A DNA stretch of 64,000 bases from Saccharomyces paradoxus. Lineage: Eukaryota; Ascomycota; Saccharomycetes; Saccharomycetales; Saccharomycetaceae. The stretch is from the NCBI RefSeq assembly GCF_002079055.1, contig NC_047496.1, positions 679,844 to 743,843 on the forward strand, written 5' to 3'. This document shows positions 34,479 through 45,704 of this stretch, one piece after another. A program made the translations under genes and the position numbers. Every line of letters starts with the position of its first letter. Within the stretch, counting starts at the first letter, position 1. The notes below the pieces were generated by a model. The model saw nothing but the letters and a program-made list of their open reading frames with translations. It made no database searches and was not told the DNA's origin.

Positions 34479-34716
34479 GATAAGGTGCTATAGCGCGCTC
34501 CTGCCGCACGCTTTGTTTCTTTTCGATAAGAGTCCCTCGCGTTAGTCTAAGAGAAATGCAAAATTTGGCAAACGAATAACAAGCGACCTTATGATCATCT
34601 GGGCTATCGGGGTAAAGGATTTGGCCAAGATGTCACAGAACGTTATCACCAGGCGCTCACACAACTACATGGCATTGTAACTCCGAAGATACGGTCAATA
34701 TTACTTATCATTATCT
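34479..34716. promoter_or_regulatory. GATA sites of the DAL5 promoter
   Basis: GATAAG occurs at 34479-34484 and 34525-34530 on the plus strand and at 34704-34709 on the minus strand, with a further AGATAA at 34711-34716 (minus). They lie 160-400 bp before the DAL5 start. A TA run at 34747-34766 can serve as TATA region. DAL5 is a model Gln3/Gat1-activated gene under nitrogen catabolite repression, so these are the expected UAS-NTR elements. Confidence 0.75.
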
Positions 34717-34876
34717 GGTTTTCCGATTATACAGGTTGGATGAAGTAATATATATATATATATATAAGTGTGCCAAAGAAACATTTAACTATGTGATTAT
34801 GGGAGGAGAATTTAATATAGAAACATTAGAAGAGAACAACAAAACAAGAGTAATTAAATAGTGTAACAAAATCAAG

Positions 34877-36508
34877 ATGTCGGCGGATGCTAGCACAAAT
34901 TCGAATGCTTCCCTAGACGAAAAAAATTTAAACATCACTTCAGAAGCTGAAATCAAGAATGAAGATGTAACCGCAGAACCAGTTCTGAGCACGGTGCTAT
35001 CGCCCAACGGTAAAGTTGTCTACATCGGTGACAAGGTTGATGAGGCCATGAAGTTGGCTGAGGAGGCCAAAGAAATTGAGGTGACACCAGAAGAGGATAG
35101 AAGACTACGTTGGAAGATCGACTATTGTATGTTTCCCCTAATGTGTATACTGTATGCCGTCCAGTTTATGGACAAGATTTCCACTGGTTCAGCGGCAGTC
35201 ATGGGATTAAGAACTGACTTGAAAATGCATGGTGACCAGTACTCGTGGGTCACTTCTGCCTTTTATTTCGGCTATTTATTCATGAACCTAGGCCCGGTAC
35301 AGTACATTTTCCAAAGAACCAGCCACATGTCCAAAATGCTTGCGGTTTTTATTGTCATATGGGGGATGCTATTGGCTTTACATGCAGCTCCAACGGTTAA
35401 ATACCCTTCTTTCATTGTCCTGAGGGTACTTTTAGGTTGTGCGGAAAGTGTTGTCACGCCCTGCTTTACCATCATCACTGCTCAATACTGGAAAACAGAG
35501 GAACAATTCACCAGAGTGTCAATTTGGTTTGGTATGAATGGTCTTGGCTCCATTCTGATCAACGCAATTGCGTATGGTGTATACATTCACCAGGACTCTT
35601 ATGCTATCAAAGGTTGGAGAACCTTATTTGTCGTTACTGGTGTGATAACAATCTTCATTGGTATCTTGATATTTTTGTGGATCCCTGACGATCCATCAAA
35701 AGCGAGATTTTTATCCAAAAGAGAAAAGTTAATGGTTGTCCAAAGAATTAGGTCTAACCAACAAGGGTTCGGTAATCACGAAATCAAAAGGTACCAAATC
35801 ATAGAAGCGTTGAAGGATGTCAGAACGTGGTTATATGTCCTCTTCACTGTGAGCTCTAATATTCCTAATGGTGGTATTTCAAGTTTTATGAGTATTTTAT
35901 TGAATAGTGACTTTGGATATTCATCAAAGGAAACCTTATTAATGGGTTTACCTACCGGTGCCGTTGAATTGGTTGGCTGTCCACTTTTTGGTATTCTAGC
36001 AGTTTACGCAGCCAACAAGAAAATACCATTTTGGAAATATAAGTTGAGTTGGGCTATTTTTGCTGCTGTCTTAGCATTGATTGCTAGCTGTATGTTGGGA
36101 TTTGCAACTAACTCCAAAAAAGCAAGACTGGCAGGTGCTTACCTATGGTACATCTCGCCTGTCTCATTTATCTGCGTACTTTCCAATATCAGTGCCAATT
36201 CCTCAGGGTATAGCAAAAAATGGACTGTATCTTCGATAAACTTGGTATTTTATGCTGCAGCGAACTTAGCAGGCCCACAAACCTTTATTTCTAAGCAGGC
36301 TCCCAAATATCATGGTGCTAAAGTCGCTATGGTCGTATGTTATGCTGTTATGATCGTACTTCTATCTGCAATACTTATTATCAACTTGAGGGAAAATAAG
36401 AGACGTGATAAGATAGCCGCTGAGAGAGGCTTTCCTGAAGAAACAGAGAATTTAGAGTTTTCTGATTTAACAGATTTTGAAAATCCAAATTTCAGATACA
36501 CTTTGTGA
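34877..36508 (+). CDS. DAL5: Dal5, allantoate/ureidosuccinate/dipeptide permease
   Basis: Plasma-membrane proton symporter of the anion:cation symporter branch of the major facilitator superfamily. It imports allantoate and ureidosuccinate, and also dipeptides, when good nitrogen sources are lacking. It has 543 residues, the length I recall. An acidic cytosolic N terminus of about 90 residues precedes twelve predicted membrane segments, the first near residue 95 (MFPLMCILYAVQFMDKI, typical of the branch). The MFS loop between segments 2 and 3 reads differently from sugar porters. A charged loop separates the two halves near residue 280, and a hydrophilic tail ends in FRYTL. Start chosen as the ATG 110 bp after the TA run. 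The frame is intact. Confidence 0.96.
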   Translation: MSADASTNSNASLDEKNLNITSEAEIKNEDVTAEPVLSTVLSPNGKVVYIGDKVDEAMKLAEEAKEIEVTPEEDRRLRWKIDYCMFPLMCILYAVQFMDKISTGSAAVMGLRTDLKMHGDQYSWVTSAFYFGYLFMNLGPVQYIFQRTSHMSKMLAVFIVIWGMLLALHAAPTVKYPSFIVLRVLLGCAESVVTPCFTIITAQYWKTEEQFTRVSIWFGMNGLGSILINAIAYGVYIHQDSYAIKGWRTLFVVTGVITIFIGILIFLWIPDDPSKARFLSKREKLMVVQRIRSNQQGFGNHEIKRYQIIEALKDVRTWLYVLFTVSSNIPNGGISSFMSILLNSDFGYSSKETLLMGLPTGAVELVGCPLFGILAVYAANKKIPFWKYKLSWAIFAAVLALIASCMLGFATNSKKARLAGAYLWYISPVSFICVLSNISANSSGYSKKWTVSSINLVFYAAANLAGPQTFISKQAPKYHGAKVAMVVCYAVMIVLLSAILIINLRENKRRDKIAAERGFPEETENLEFSDLTDFENPNFRYTL

Positions 36509-38042
36509 AATAGCAGTTGAGATACACTGACGTTATTATTATTATTAGGCAGAAAAATAGATATTTTTTTATGAACAAAATACTTTTTATCAAAAATAGG
36601 AAATTCTTATAGAGTGAAATCGAGGTAAGCTACAAAATTTATGCTCTTATTGTAGAAGTTTTTTCAGCTGAAGTAATGTACAAATTGACATTCTGCCTTG
36701 TCTTTCAATACTTGAATTAAAGGGCGAGGTGTTAAGCACGTGAATCGAAGTGCAGATAGGGATACCTCGAGAAATAAGAAAAAAAAAATTGTCAGCCGTA
36801 CTTGAAAACTAATTTGGCGGCCCAGAAGGACAATGAACTAATGTAATGCTTTTGACGATTTCTTGGTGGTGGCAATGATCACATGAGAATGGTACAGTGG
36901 TGTGAATATCACACATAGCGGACCTCTACATTAGTCCGAACTTTGAGTAATATATAATGTAGTGATCCAGATGTTGTAGTAAGAGAATATATCTCGCGCG
37001 TACACATGATTGTGATCTAGATTTTTTCTTAATGCTGAGTGGAATCACGCTATTACGACGAGACTCGGTTACCGTACCTAAAATTATCTTGTGATAAACG
37101 AATCATGTCAAAGGACAGGGTTTACAGGGTATTGAGTTACTATAAGAGGAAATGCTTTGTTATGGGTTCCGGTACCCCCCGTTTAGTTACAAATTATTAA
37201 TCTTACATGAATGAATATAACCGGAGGATCGGGGAAACTACTAATGTGTGTGCCACGCTATTTCGGAGTAAAACATTGGATATCATATGTAAATTTGTCA
37301 TTGTTAGCAGAGCTATGCTAATTGCTAATTGCTAACCGAAAATCAACTGGAACTAAATGATTCTTAAAACAATGACGGCTAGTATTTTTTCTGGGAAGTT
37401 TTATGTTTATGATGCCTTATTATTTTGTCTCCTTTTCCTCCTGAAACCACCCTAAAAGAACAGCGTCTTGGCATTAGGAAATAGAAAACAGGTGGACATA
37501 CCAAATATGGTTAAAGGCGACTTTAGCCGAGAGAAAATAGCTCCACAAGGGTCAAGGTTTAGATTACCTGGTACATTGTACGAAAAAAAAGTTATTTATT
37601 CACAATCGGCAGTTTTCCTTCAAAAATATGTAAGTCTGGTGAAAAATTCTTTACTGAAAAAGAGATGCTCACATTCTAATTTTTAAAGGAAAGGCACTTT
37701 AATGCTGCAAATTCTCTTTAACTGTAACAACACCAGAGAGATATTCCGTAGTAACTGAGTTTTTTTCTTGGCGCTATTATGTAAAACCTAGGACATCCGT
37801 CTCATACAAAACGGTCTACAAGTTTCAACCCCAGAATGTACGAGTAATAATTCTCCTAGATGTATGATACTCGTGTATTCGTTTAACAATCATACCACTT
37901 TCGCGTCTTCGAGGGGTATTGAACATGAACAGACTGGTTCAACTGCGATGATGTGGCTTGCTAAAAATTATTCCATACAGGTATAAAAACGCACAGAATT
38001 TTAAATTAGAAGGCTATCTTCCCACATTGTTAGACAAACGCA
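36509..38042. other. DAL5-PGU1 intergenic region, PGU1 promoter
   Basis: 1.5 kb. It contains a long A run near 36780, a C run at 37177-37181, a TGAAACC word near 37441 that resembles a pheromone-response element, and TATAAAA at 37982-37988, 61 bp before the PGU1 start. A 72-codon frame at 37468-37686 has no recognisable domain. PGU1 is known to be driven by Ste12/Tec1; I cannot show a full site. Confidence 0.5.
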
Positions 38043-39128
38043 ATGATTTCTGCTAGTTCATTACTTCTGTCTACTTTGTGCGCTTTTGCTGTCGCAACGC
38101 CTCTTTCAAAAAGAGATTCCTGTACCCTAACAGGATCCTCTTTGTCCTCACTCTCAACCGTGAAAAAATGTAGCAGCATTGTTATTAAAGACTTGACTGT
38201 TCCAGCCGGACAAACTCTAGATCTAAGTGGGTTAAGCAGTGGTACTACTGTTACGTTTGAAGGAACAACTACCTTTCAATATAAGGAATGGAGTGGTCCT
38301 TTAATTTCAATCTCAGGGTCCAAAATCAGTGTTGTTGGTGCTTCAGGACATACCATTGACGGTCAAGGAGCCAAATGGTGGGACGGCTTAGGTGACAACG
38401 GTAAAGTTAAGCCAAAGTTTGTGAAGTTGGCATTGACAGGAACATCTAAAGTCACTGGATTGAATATCAAGAATGCCCCTCACCAGGTCTTCAGCATCAA
38501 TAAATGTTCCGACTTAACTATCAGTGATATAACAATTGATATAAGAGACGGTGATTCGGCTGGTGGTCATAACACAGATGGATTTGATGTTGGTAGCTCT
38601 AGTAATGTAGTAATTCAAGGATGTACAGTTTATAATCAGGATGATTGTATTGCTGTGAATTCCGGTTCAACTATCAAATTCCTGAACAATTACTGCTACA
38701 ATGGCCACGGTATTTCTGTAGGCTCAGTTGGTGGCCGTTCTGATAACACTGTTAATGGATTTTGGGCTGAAAGCAACCATGTCATTAACTCCGATAATGG
38801 GTTGAGAATTAAAACGGTAGAAGGTGCGACAGGTGCTGTCACCAATGTCAACTTTATTAGTAATAAGATTAGCGGCATAAAAAGTTACGGTATTGTTATC
38901 GAAGGTGATTATCTCAACGGTAAGACCACTGGAACTGCCACAGGAGGCGTTCCTATTTCGAATTTAGTGATGAAGGATATCACCGGGAGCGTGAACTCCA
39001 CAGCGAAAAGGGTTAAAATTTTGGTAAAGAATGCTACCAACTGGCAGTGGTCCGGGGTGTCAATTTCCGGCGGTTCTTCCTATTCTGGCTGTTCTGGAAT
39101 TCCATCTGGATCTGGTGCAACATGTTAA
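38043..39128 (+). CDS. PGU1: Endo-polygalacturonase
   Basis: Secreted GH28 enzyme that hydrolyses alpha-1,4 bonds of polygalacturonic acid (pectin). It is linked to filamentous and invasive growth. It has 361 residues, as in S. cerevisiae. A signal peptide covers residues 1-18 and a Kex2-type site SKRD follows at 22-25. The right-handed beta-helix carries the GH28 catalytic motifs: NTDGFDVG near residue 178, QDDC with Asp200 and Asp201, GHGISVGSVGG with His222, and RIKT near residue 257. Paired cysteines at the C terminus are kept. The frame is intact, so the gene is probably active. It stands alone between two long non-coding stretches. Confidence 0.96.
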   Translation: MISASSLLLSTLCAFAVATPLSKRDSCTLTGSSLSSLSTVKKCSSIVIKDLTVPAGQTLDLSGLSSGTTVTFEGTTTFQYKEWSGPLISISGSKISVVGASGHTIDGQGAKWWDGLGDNGKVKPKFVKLALTGTSKVTGLNIKNAPHQVFSINKCSDLTISDITIDIRDGDSAGGHNTDGFDVGSSSNVVIQGCTVYNQDDCIAVNSGSTIKFLNNYCYNGHGISVGSVGGRSDNTVNGFWAESNHVINSDNGLRIKTVEGATGAVTNVNFISNKISGIKSYGIVIEGDYLNGKTTGTATGGVPISNLVMKDITGSVNSTAKRVKILVKNATNWQWSGVSISGGSSYSGCSGIPSGSGATC

Positions 39129-41176
39129 TCCTCTTTAAGATTATTGGCTTAATTATATACCCTTTTTGTCACTATTCAATACATAATGGAACAAAGGTGC
39201 TGACGAATATTGTTATTCGTTCATCAATTTATGCTAAGTTTTTTTCTGTAAAAGCAAGTCTAATTCATTAATGTTGATTTGGGCATGTTCTGTATTTTGA
39301 TTTGGCGTTTCACAATAGAGATACGATGCTATATTCGTCCGAATAGCAAAAACTAAAACCTAAAAGCCCCAATTGAAAAGAAGATCTTCGATCAAAATTA
39401 TAGTGTGAGTTTCATTCTGGATTTTTGGAAATGCCTGGAACAGGAAAATCAACTAAGTGGTAAAGAAAAGCGCAGCAGATGCCTCTAAGTAATGCTATTG
39501 AAACGAATGAGCACGCTTCACCTGCATACGTAACGGCGGGACTGAAAAAAATTCCTATAGGAAACTGTCTTAATGAAGTTAAATACAGCGTACATGTGGT
39601 GGAATAAAGAAAAATTTTCTGGTAACTTCAGCATATCCATTAATATGACATAATTGTGAAATTCAATGGCTTCAAATGGTTGCCCTATTTTTTTTGACTA
39701 TTTTTACCAACTAAGGTAGTAAGAAAACGAGCTGCAATTACTTTGAAGCTTTCTCTATCTTATGTTTATCGGTATCGTGTTGTCCATAAGAATGAAAATC
39801 TATAGGTTATTTACTTTACCCTCATGGTATAAGTTGGATCCGTCTAATTATGCAATATTTAGCTGTGGCTGAAAATACGCGTAATTGTATATCCGCAGGG
39901 GAAGATAAATAAATACCCTTAATAACGTATGTTCCAGCAACATCTATAAGATCAGGTAGCATTTGAACTTCAGTAACGGCCAGAACTATTTTCCATGATA
40001 AGTATTGTAAACGCCTTTCGAAAATCAATAAATTTTTTTGCGGTTTGTCAGCCTTCAATAAAGCGTATGATGAGGATTTCATGGTATGGTCGGACTTTAG
40101 GTGTTGATTCTTATATTATTTTCTCCTGTCGTGAGTACAACCTCAAAGAACAACCTTGCATTATTCACCCTAGCCCGAGCTATTTCTTACGTTAATGGCG
40201 GAAAGAAAATTCAGCATGCCTATCAGTAAATGTTCAAAGGTTCAACACAGTTCAAAATAATAATAAAATAACAATATATTTTTATTACTTTTTATTTTTT
40301 TTTATTTATACAATAATAATAATTACAAATAATACTATCTATGTTCAGAGAACTCGTAAGATATATTACTAGTCGTATCTTTGAATTTTTTAAATACTTT
40401 TTCTGTGGGCTTGATGTACGTGCAAAAAAATCCGTCCAGGATTTTACTAGTTGCCTGTGACAAAAGAGCCAGTTGAATATATATGTTCATGTAAGCAATC
40501 TTAGCTAGATCCCAGTAATATTAAAATTAGACCTTCCAGTTGTGAAACTTTTAGACACCGCGCTAGGCGTTCCTTGCAATCGATTTAAAGATATGTCAGC
40601 ACTTAGGAAGAGTTACAAATCTTGAAAAAAAGAGCTACGAGTTTAATAAATTAGGCAAGTTGAAAAGCTTCCTGAAAAACCATACCCTTTCGTAAAACAT
40701 TGTAAATAAAAACTGCCACAATCTAAAACTTTGCGGATATAGAAGAACTAAAAATTAAATTGGTGAAATTAGTGAGAAACGTCAGAGCGGAGTTATGGAT
40801 CAAACTTTTTCGTAGATTCTTCAGGAACGGTGTGGCTAGTAGTCGTCCATACATGACTCAAAAAATTAAGAGAAGTGACAAACGCGTAAGTGAGGCATTA
40901 TTGGGTTGCTAAAGAATTTTACGTTGGAAAAAAGGCACGATTGTCTCACTACTCTTTAGAATGAAGGCCCTGCTGCCTTGGAGTAGTAGCAGTTTATGCT
41001 CAACAGAAAATACATGCTGATTAGTCGGAGTCTAACTATTAAGAACACGTTTTGATAGTAGATGACGTGTCAGCATCATTAATAAATTATATAAACTACA
41101 TCCATGGGATCGTTAGACAAAGGATTTTACCTACTTGAAAATACATGCAGAACAAAATTGAAACGCAATCAATACA
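39129..41176. other. PGU1-YJR154W intergenic region
   Basis: 2.0 kb, AT-rich, with a nearly pure A/T island at 40250-40340. Short frames at 39822-40082 and 39995-40195 overlap in opposite directions and have no recognisable domain. A decayed gene cannot be excluded, but I recognise none. No LTR end is seen. Confidence 0.45.
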
Positions 41177-42217
41177 ATGACCACAAATTCACACGACGTT
41201 TATGAATCATACAAGATGAGTGGTCAAAAATACGTTAATATGACGAAAAAGGGAGACCTTGGAATATGTAGGCCTGGCTTAACTCAAGAGGCATTCACCG
41301 TCAATGACAAGTTTGATTATAAAACAATTATCGAAAAACTGGAAGTATACGGGCTTTGTGTAGTCAAGAATTTTATAGAGCCTTCCACATGTGATGTAAT
41401 ATTAAATGAAATCGAACCGCATTTTTATAGATACGAATCATGGCAAGGATCGCCATTTCCTAAGGAAACAACTGTTGCAACGAGATCAGTTTTGCACTCG
41501 TCTACAATCTTAAAGGACGTGGTATGCGACCGTATGTTTTGTGATATCTCAAAACATTTTTTGAATGAAGAAAACTATTTTCCAGCGGGAAAGGTGATTA
41601 ATAAATGCACTAGTGATATTCAACTAAACTCCGGTATTGTTTACAAGGTTGGTGCTGGTGCAGGCGACCAGGGTTACCACCGAGAAGATATTGTTCACCA
41701 TACGACTCACCAGGCATGCGAGCGTTTCAAGTATGGAAGCGAAACCATGGTGGGATTGGGTGTGGCTTTTACAGATATGAATAAAGCAAATGGTTCCACG
41801 CGAATGATTGTTGGTTCACATTTGTGGGGTCCACACGATTCCTGTGGGAATTTTGACAAGAGAATGGAATTTCACGTGGATGCTGCAAAGGGCGACGCAG
41901 TTCTATTCTTGGGGAGCCTCTACCATGCAGCCAGTGCAAATCGTACCTCAAAAGACAGAGTTGCTGGATATTTTTTTATGACAAAGAGCTACTTGAAGCC
42001 AGAGGAAAATCTTCATTTAGGAACTGATTTACGAGTATTTAAGGATTTGTCATTGGAAGCCTTGAAACTGTTGGGGCTGGGAATTAGTGAGCCATTTTGT
42101 GGCCACATAGATTATAAGAGTCCAGGGCATCTTATCAATTCCAGTTTGTTTGAAAATGATATTGAAAAGGGATACTATGGGGAGACAATAAGGGTGAATT
42201 ATGGGTCCAGGCAATGA
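41177..42217 (+). CDS. YJR154W: PhyH-type Fe(II)/2-oxoglutarate dioxygenase-like protein (YJR154W)
   Basis: Protein of 346 residues, the length of YJR154W, from the phytanoyl-CoA dioxygenase (PhyH) superfamily. Visible are the first part of the metal site GYHREDIVHH near residues 172-181 (His-x-Asp), a mid-domain TRMIVGSHLWGPH segment near residues 211-223 typical of PhyH proteins, and the distal His region YHAASANRTSKDR near residues 252-264 with the Arg for 2-oxoglutarate. The metal triad therefore appears complete and the protein may be active. The substrate is unknown; relatives in other fungi sit in toxin or secondary-metabolite clusters. It is followed in tandem by AAD10, as on S. cerevisiae X-R. 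Confidence 0.85.
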   Translation: MTTNSHDVYESYKMSGQKYVNMTKKGDLGICRPGLTQEAFTVNDKFDYKTIIEKLEVYGLCVVKNFIEPSTCDVILNEIEPHFYRYESWQGSPFPKETTVATRSVLHSSTILKDVVCDRMFCDISKHFLNEENYFPAGKVINKCTSDIQLNSGIVYKVGAGAGDQGYHREDIVHHTTHQACERFKYGSETMVGLGVAFTDMNKANGSTRMIVGSHLWGPHDSCGNFDKRMEFHVDAAKGDAVLFLGSLYHAASANRTSKDRVAGYFFMTKSYLKPEENLHLGTDLRVFKDLSLEALKLLGLGISEPFCGHIDYKSPGHLINSSLFENDIEKGYYGETIRVNYGSRQ

Positions 42218-42532
42218 AAATCATCATGGCGGCCAAATAATTGCTACAGGTTCGTTGTAAAATGTGCAGACTGGGTGGTGTGCTTCAAAAGCTTACTTTA
42301 ATACTTCCCTGCCAGTACTGCACAGGATCGGTAAGAAAACTTCGTACCGAAGCCGAACAACTTCCATTATTGCACTCAGAAAAATTTAAGGAAGCGGCGT
42401 TTTAAAACATATAAAAAGATCAGAACACAGCGAGGGGTGAAGTATGTTACCCATTATTCTTCTCATCCTTCAACTGGTTAGTTTTGATGGTACCAACTTC
42501 ATAGTCTACCACCGCAAAATTTGTTCTTCGAA
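42218..42532. other. YJR154W-AAD10 intergenic region
   Basis: 315 bp promoter region of AAD10. A TATAAAA at 42410-42416 lies about 120 bp upstream of the chosen AAD10 start. No gene is seen. Confidence 0.5.
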
Positions 42533-43669
42533 ATGTCTGATGCTTTTGGACCTGCTCCTGAACCACCTACCGAGTTAGGACGTCTTAGGGTCCTCTCTAA
42601 AACAGCTGGTATAAGGATTTCTCCTCTTATTTTTTTGGGGGGGGGGGGTATGTCTATTGGTGATGCCTGGTCAGGAGTCCTGGGATCAATGAACAAGGAG
42701 CGAGCTTTTGAGTTACTCGATGCCTTTTACGAAGCAGGCGGTAACTTTATTGATACTGCAAATAACTATCAGTATGAACAGTCTGAGACTTGGATCGGTG
42801 AATGGATGGCTTCAAGGAAACTGCGTGACCAAATTGTAATCGCCACCAAATTTACTACAGAATATAAGGGCTATGATGTAGGCAAAGGGAAAAGTGCCAA
42901 CTACTGTGGTAATCACAAGCGTAGTTTGCATGTGAGTGTGAGAGATTCCCTTCGCAAGTTGCAAACTGATTGGATTGATATTCTTTATGTTCACTGGTGG
43001 GATTATATGAGTTCTATCGAAGAAGTTATGGATAGTTTACATATTCTTGTCCAGCAGGGCAAGGTCCTCTATTTGGGTGTGTCTGATACACCTGCCTGGG
43101 TTGTTTCTGCAGCAAATTACTACGCTACATCTCAAGGAAAAACTCCTTTTAGTATCTACCAAGGTAAGTGGAATGTGTTGAACAGAGACTTCGAGCGTGA
43201 TATCATTCCAATGGCAAGACATTTTGGTATGGCCCTAGCCCCATGGGATGTTATGGGAGGCGGAAAATTCCAGAGTAGAAAAGCAATGGAAGAGCGGAAG
43301 AAGAATGGAGAGGGCCTGCGTACTTTCGTTGGTGGCCCTGAGCAAACGGATGTGGAGGTTAGAATTAGTGAAGCATTGGCTAAGGTTGCTGAGGAACATG
43401 GCACTGAATCTGTCGCTGCTATTGCCATCGCCTATGTCCGTTCCAAAGCAAAAAATGTTTTTCCATTGGTTGGAGGAAGAAAAATTGAACACCTCAAATA
43501 GAACGTTGAGGCTTTAAGTATTAAACTGACACCAGAACAGATAGAATACCTAGAAAGTATTGTTCCTTTCGATGTTGGCTTTCCCAATAGTTTGATAGGA
43601 GACGACCCAGCTGTCACAAAGAAGGTTTCATTTCTCACAGCAATGTCTGCGAAGATTTCCTTTGATTAG
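42533..43669 (+). pseudogene. AAD10: Aryl-alcohol dehydrogenase AAD10, interrupted by a stop codon
   Basis: Aldo-keto reductase of the AAD family (putative aryl-alcohol dehydrogenase). I start at 42533 ([16 protein letters not shown]), which aligns with the N terminus of full-length AAD14 as I recall it; an ATG four codons earlier is also in frame. The AKR tetrad region is present ([27 protein letters not shown]). Translation stops at a TAG at 43499-43501, just after RKIEHLK. The same frame then continues to a TAG at 43667-43669 with clear AAD C-terminal sequence (LTPEQIEYLESI and so on). Relatives have Gln at the stop, so one C-to-T change explains it. A run of 12 G at 42637-42648 also lengthens the GG loop before SIGDAW by about three residues. 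The product would lack about 56 C-terminal residues. AAD10 is already truncated at the N terminus in S. cerevisiae. Confidence 0.85.
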
Positions 43670-44019
43670 TGTCGGATTTATGATTTGGTGCGTTTATATA
43701 AGAAATATGTTCGTATATGTCATAAGCTATCTAGCTTTATATATATTTTTGAAGAAACCGCACTTTTAAGCAGTTATGTTCCTCACTGATTTCGGGCGTA
43801 AATTAAGCAGACCCCAGTGTTTGGTGTGGCAATTCGAGGAAAGGCAACACTTTTGATGCTTGAAGGCAAGTATAAAAATTGCAAGGGAAAAGAAGCTGCA
43901 TTCAAAAACTCAAACATATCTTAATAGTAAGTATATAAATAACAGGTAGAAACAAAAGCTAATATAAAATCATAAGCAAGATGAAGAGGTAAATATGCTC
44001 AACAGGTGACGACGTACGT
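43670..44019. other. AAD10-THI intergenic region
   Basis: 350 bp between converging genes; 3' flanks with TATATA words near 43740. No gene is seen. Confidence 0.5.
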
Positions 44020-45042
44020 TTAAGCTGGAAGAGCCAATCTCTTGAAAGTGCCTTCCTTTCTACATTTTTCTTGATGAATAGCCATCAATCTTTGAGCTTC
44101 CAAAGGATCGGAAACTTCTTCTGGTTCTGGCCATGACAAGTATTCATTAGTGTAGTTGGAGACGTAGTCTGGTGGCAAAATAGCCAATCTCTTACCATAG
44201 CCGGTAACTTTCTTCCAGTCACGATGAACATTGTACAAAGATGAAGAGAAGTAAGCGTAACATCTTTGGTATTGCTTGTAGGATAGATCGTTGTTCAATT
44301 GAGGCTTGAAGTCAATGTATTCTTTCCAAGCCTTCACAGGGTCTGCTAAAACGTAGTCGGTAGCTTTCTTGATAGCATTCAAGAACTTTCTGACCTTTTC
44401 AGGGTTCTTCTTCAAAAATTCATCGTTGCAGATGTAAAGAACGGTGCAGAAACAACAGCAACCCAAACAAGCCAGCTTGTCAATTCTCAACATCTTGGCA
44501 TCGGAAGCTGGTCTCCCTTGCTTAGCCAAGTATTCTTCCAGTTCAACTTGTTGCATACATTCGATACCGATACCAGCATCGATCTTACCTTCGATGATGT
44601 ACTTGGCAACATTCATACCACATCTGACTGCGGTGTAGTCTTCTGGCTTCATACCGTAGTGCTTAGTTAATTCATCGATTTGAATCTTACCAAATTCACC
44701 AACGTAACCGATCTTCTTGCCCTTTAGGGATTGGAAGTCTTCAGTAATACCACTACCTTTTAGGTACAAGACACCAGTGAATGGTTCGTCCAACAAAGAG
44801 GCAACAGAGGTGACTGGGAAACCACGGGCCTTAGCAGCCAAAGTGTGGATCATGGCTTTCAAACCCATGTCGACCTTTCCAGATCCAATCAACTCCGTGA
44901 CATCTGAAGGATTGGTTGGCTCTAGGATAGCCATGTCTAGGCCTTGTTCCTTGAAGTAACCTTTGGTTTGAGCCAAGAAAATTGGAATGTGGTATGGAGT
45001 TGGTTGCCAGTTCAATAAAAATGTAATCTTATCGGTAGACAT
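44020..45042 (-). CDS. THI11: HMP-P synthase of the THI5 family
   Basis: Makes the pyrimidine half of thiamine (hydroxymethylpyrimidine phosphate) from PLP and an active-site histidine in a single-turnover reaction. I start at 45042 ([12 protein letters not shown]), giving 340 residues, the family length. A longer reading to 45225 adds 61 residues translated from a GAGAA repeat and is rejected. Periplasmic-binding-protein fold. His66 (AMIHTL), the histidine donor, is present, as is the iron-binding CCCFC motif at residues 195-199. The four S. cerevisiae copies are nearly identical; the X-R position next to AAD10 makes this THI11. The next genes, SNZ and SNO, supply PLP, the other precursor. 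Confidence 0.93.
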   Translation of the reverse strand: MSTDKITFLLNWQPTPYHIPIFLAQTKGYFKEQGLDMAILEPTNPSDVTELIGSGKVDMGLKAMIHTLAAKARGFPVTSVASLLDEPFTGVLYLKGSGITEDFQSLKGKKIGYVGEFGKIQIDELTKHYGMKPEDYTAVRCGMNVAKYIIEGKIDAGIGIECMQQVELEEYLAKQGRPASDAKMLRIDKLACLGCCCFCTVLYICNDEFLKKNPEKVRKFLNAIKKATDYVLADPVKAWKEYIDFKPQLNNDLSYKQYQRCYAYFSSSLYNVHRDWKKVTGYGKRLAILPPDYVSNYTNEYLSWPEPEEVSDPLEAQRLMAIHQEKCRKEGTFKRLALPA

Positions 45043-45704
45043 ATCTTGGAAATGTTTTTGCTGTTGATGTGTGATTATCTTTACAATTGAGAGAAGAGAA
45101 GAGAAGAGAAGAGAAGAAGAACAAGAAAACTCTTCATAAGGGCTATAATACAAGCTTTTTATATGTTTTGTTATCTGTCGTTTTGGGAGATTGCAAGCTT
45201 TGAACGTTGTCTTATTTGCTTTCACGGCACCAGCTTACATCGCCTGAATAAATAATATTTATAGCTTACTGTTAGTTGAATAATTCATATATTTCATAAC
45301 GCATAAGCCGTTCAAATCTAATTGAGCTAGTTGCATTATAATTAAAAGCCGATAAATGTATTAATCTTGTTACCTCGAGGTGATTTGCTGTCTTTACGCA
45401 TTACGCGCCAATCTCTTCCCTTAAAAAAATAAATCAACTCATCGCTTAATCGCATATCCTAGTCATCCTCAAAGAGAATATACATGCAGATATATATATA
45501 TATATATATGTAAACGAGTGTGCCTTTTAGGCAAAGTCAGTATGGAAGATTCATAGAGTACAGGAGTATCCCTGTTTAATTTTCGTATTTACAAACTAGT
45601 TGAATAAAGTAGTATTATGTAATGCTACCTAATATTTAGAAACTACGATACGTCAATCGGTCTTTGAAAGAAAAAAAATGAATGTTCTCCAAGCACCGCT
45701 CATT
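45043..45704. promoter_or_regulatory. THI promoter region with GAGAA and TA microsatellites
   Basis: 662 bp between THI11 (start) and SNZ (stop). It holds five to six GAGAA units at about 45092-45118 just upstream of the THI start, and an AT dinucleotide run at 45489-45509. The THI promoter should lie here (Thi2/Thi3/Pdc2 control is known for the family), but I cannot point to a defined site. Confidence 0.5.

Noticed and set aside
45043-45225. 61-residue N-terminal extension of THI11
   Set aside because: Arises from the GAGAA microsatellite; family members start at MSTDKITF.
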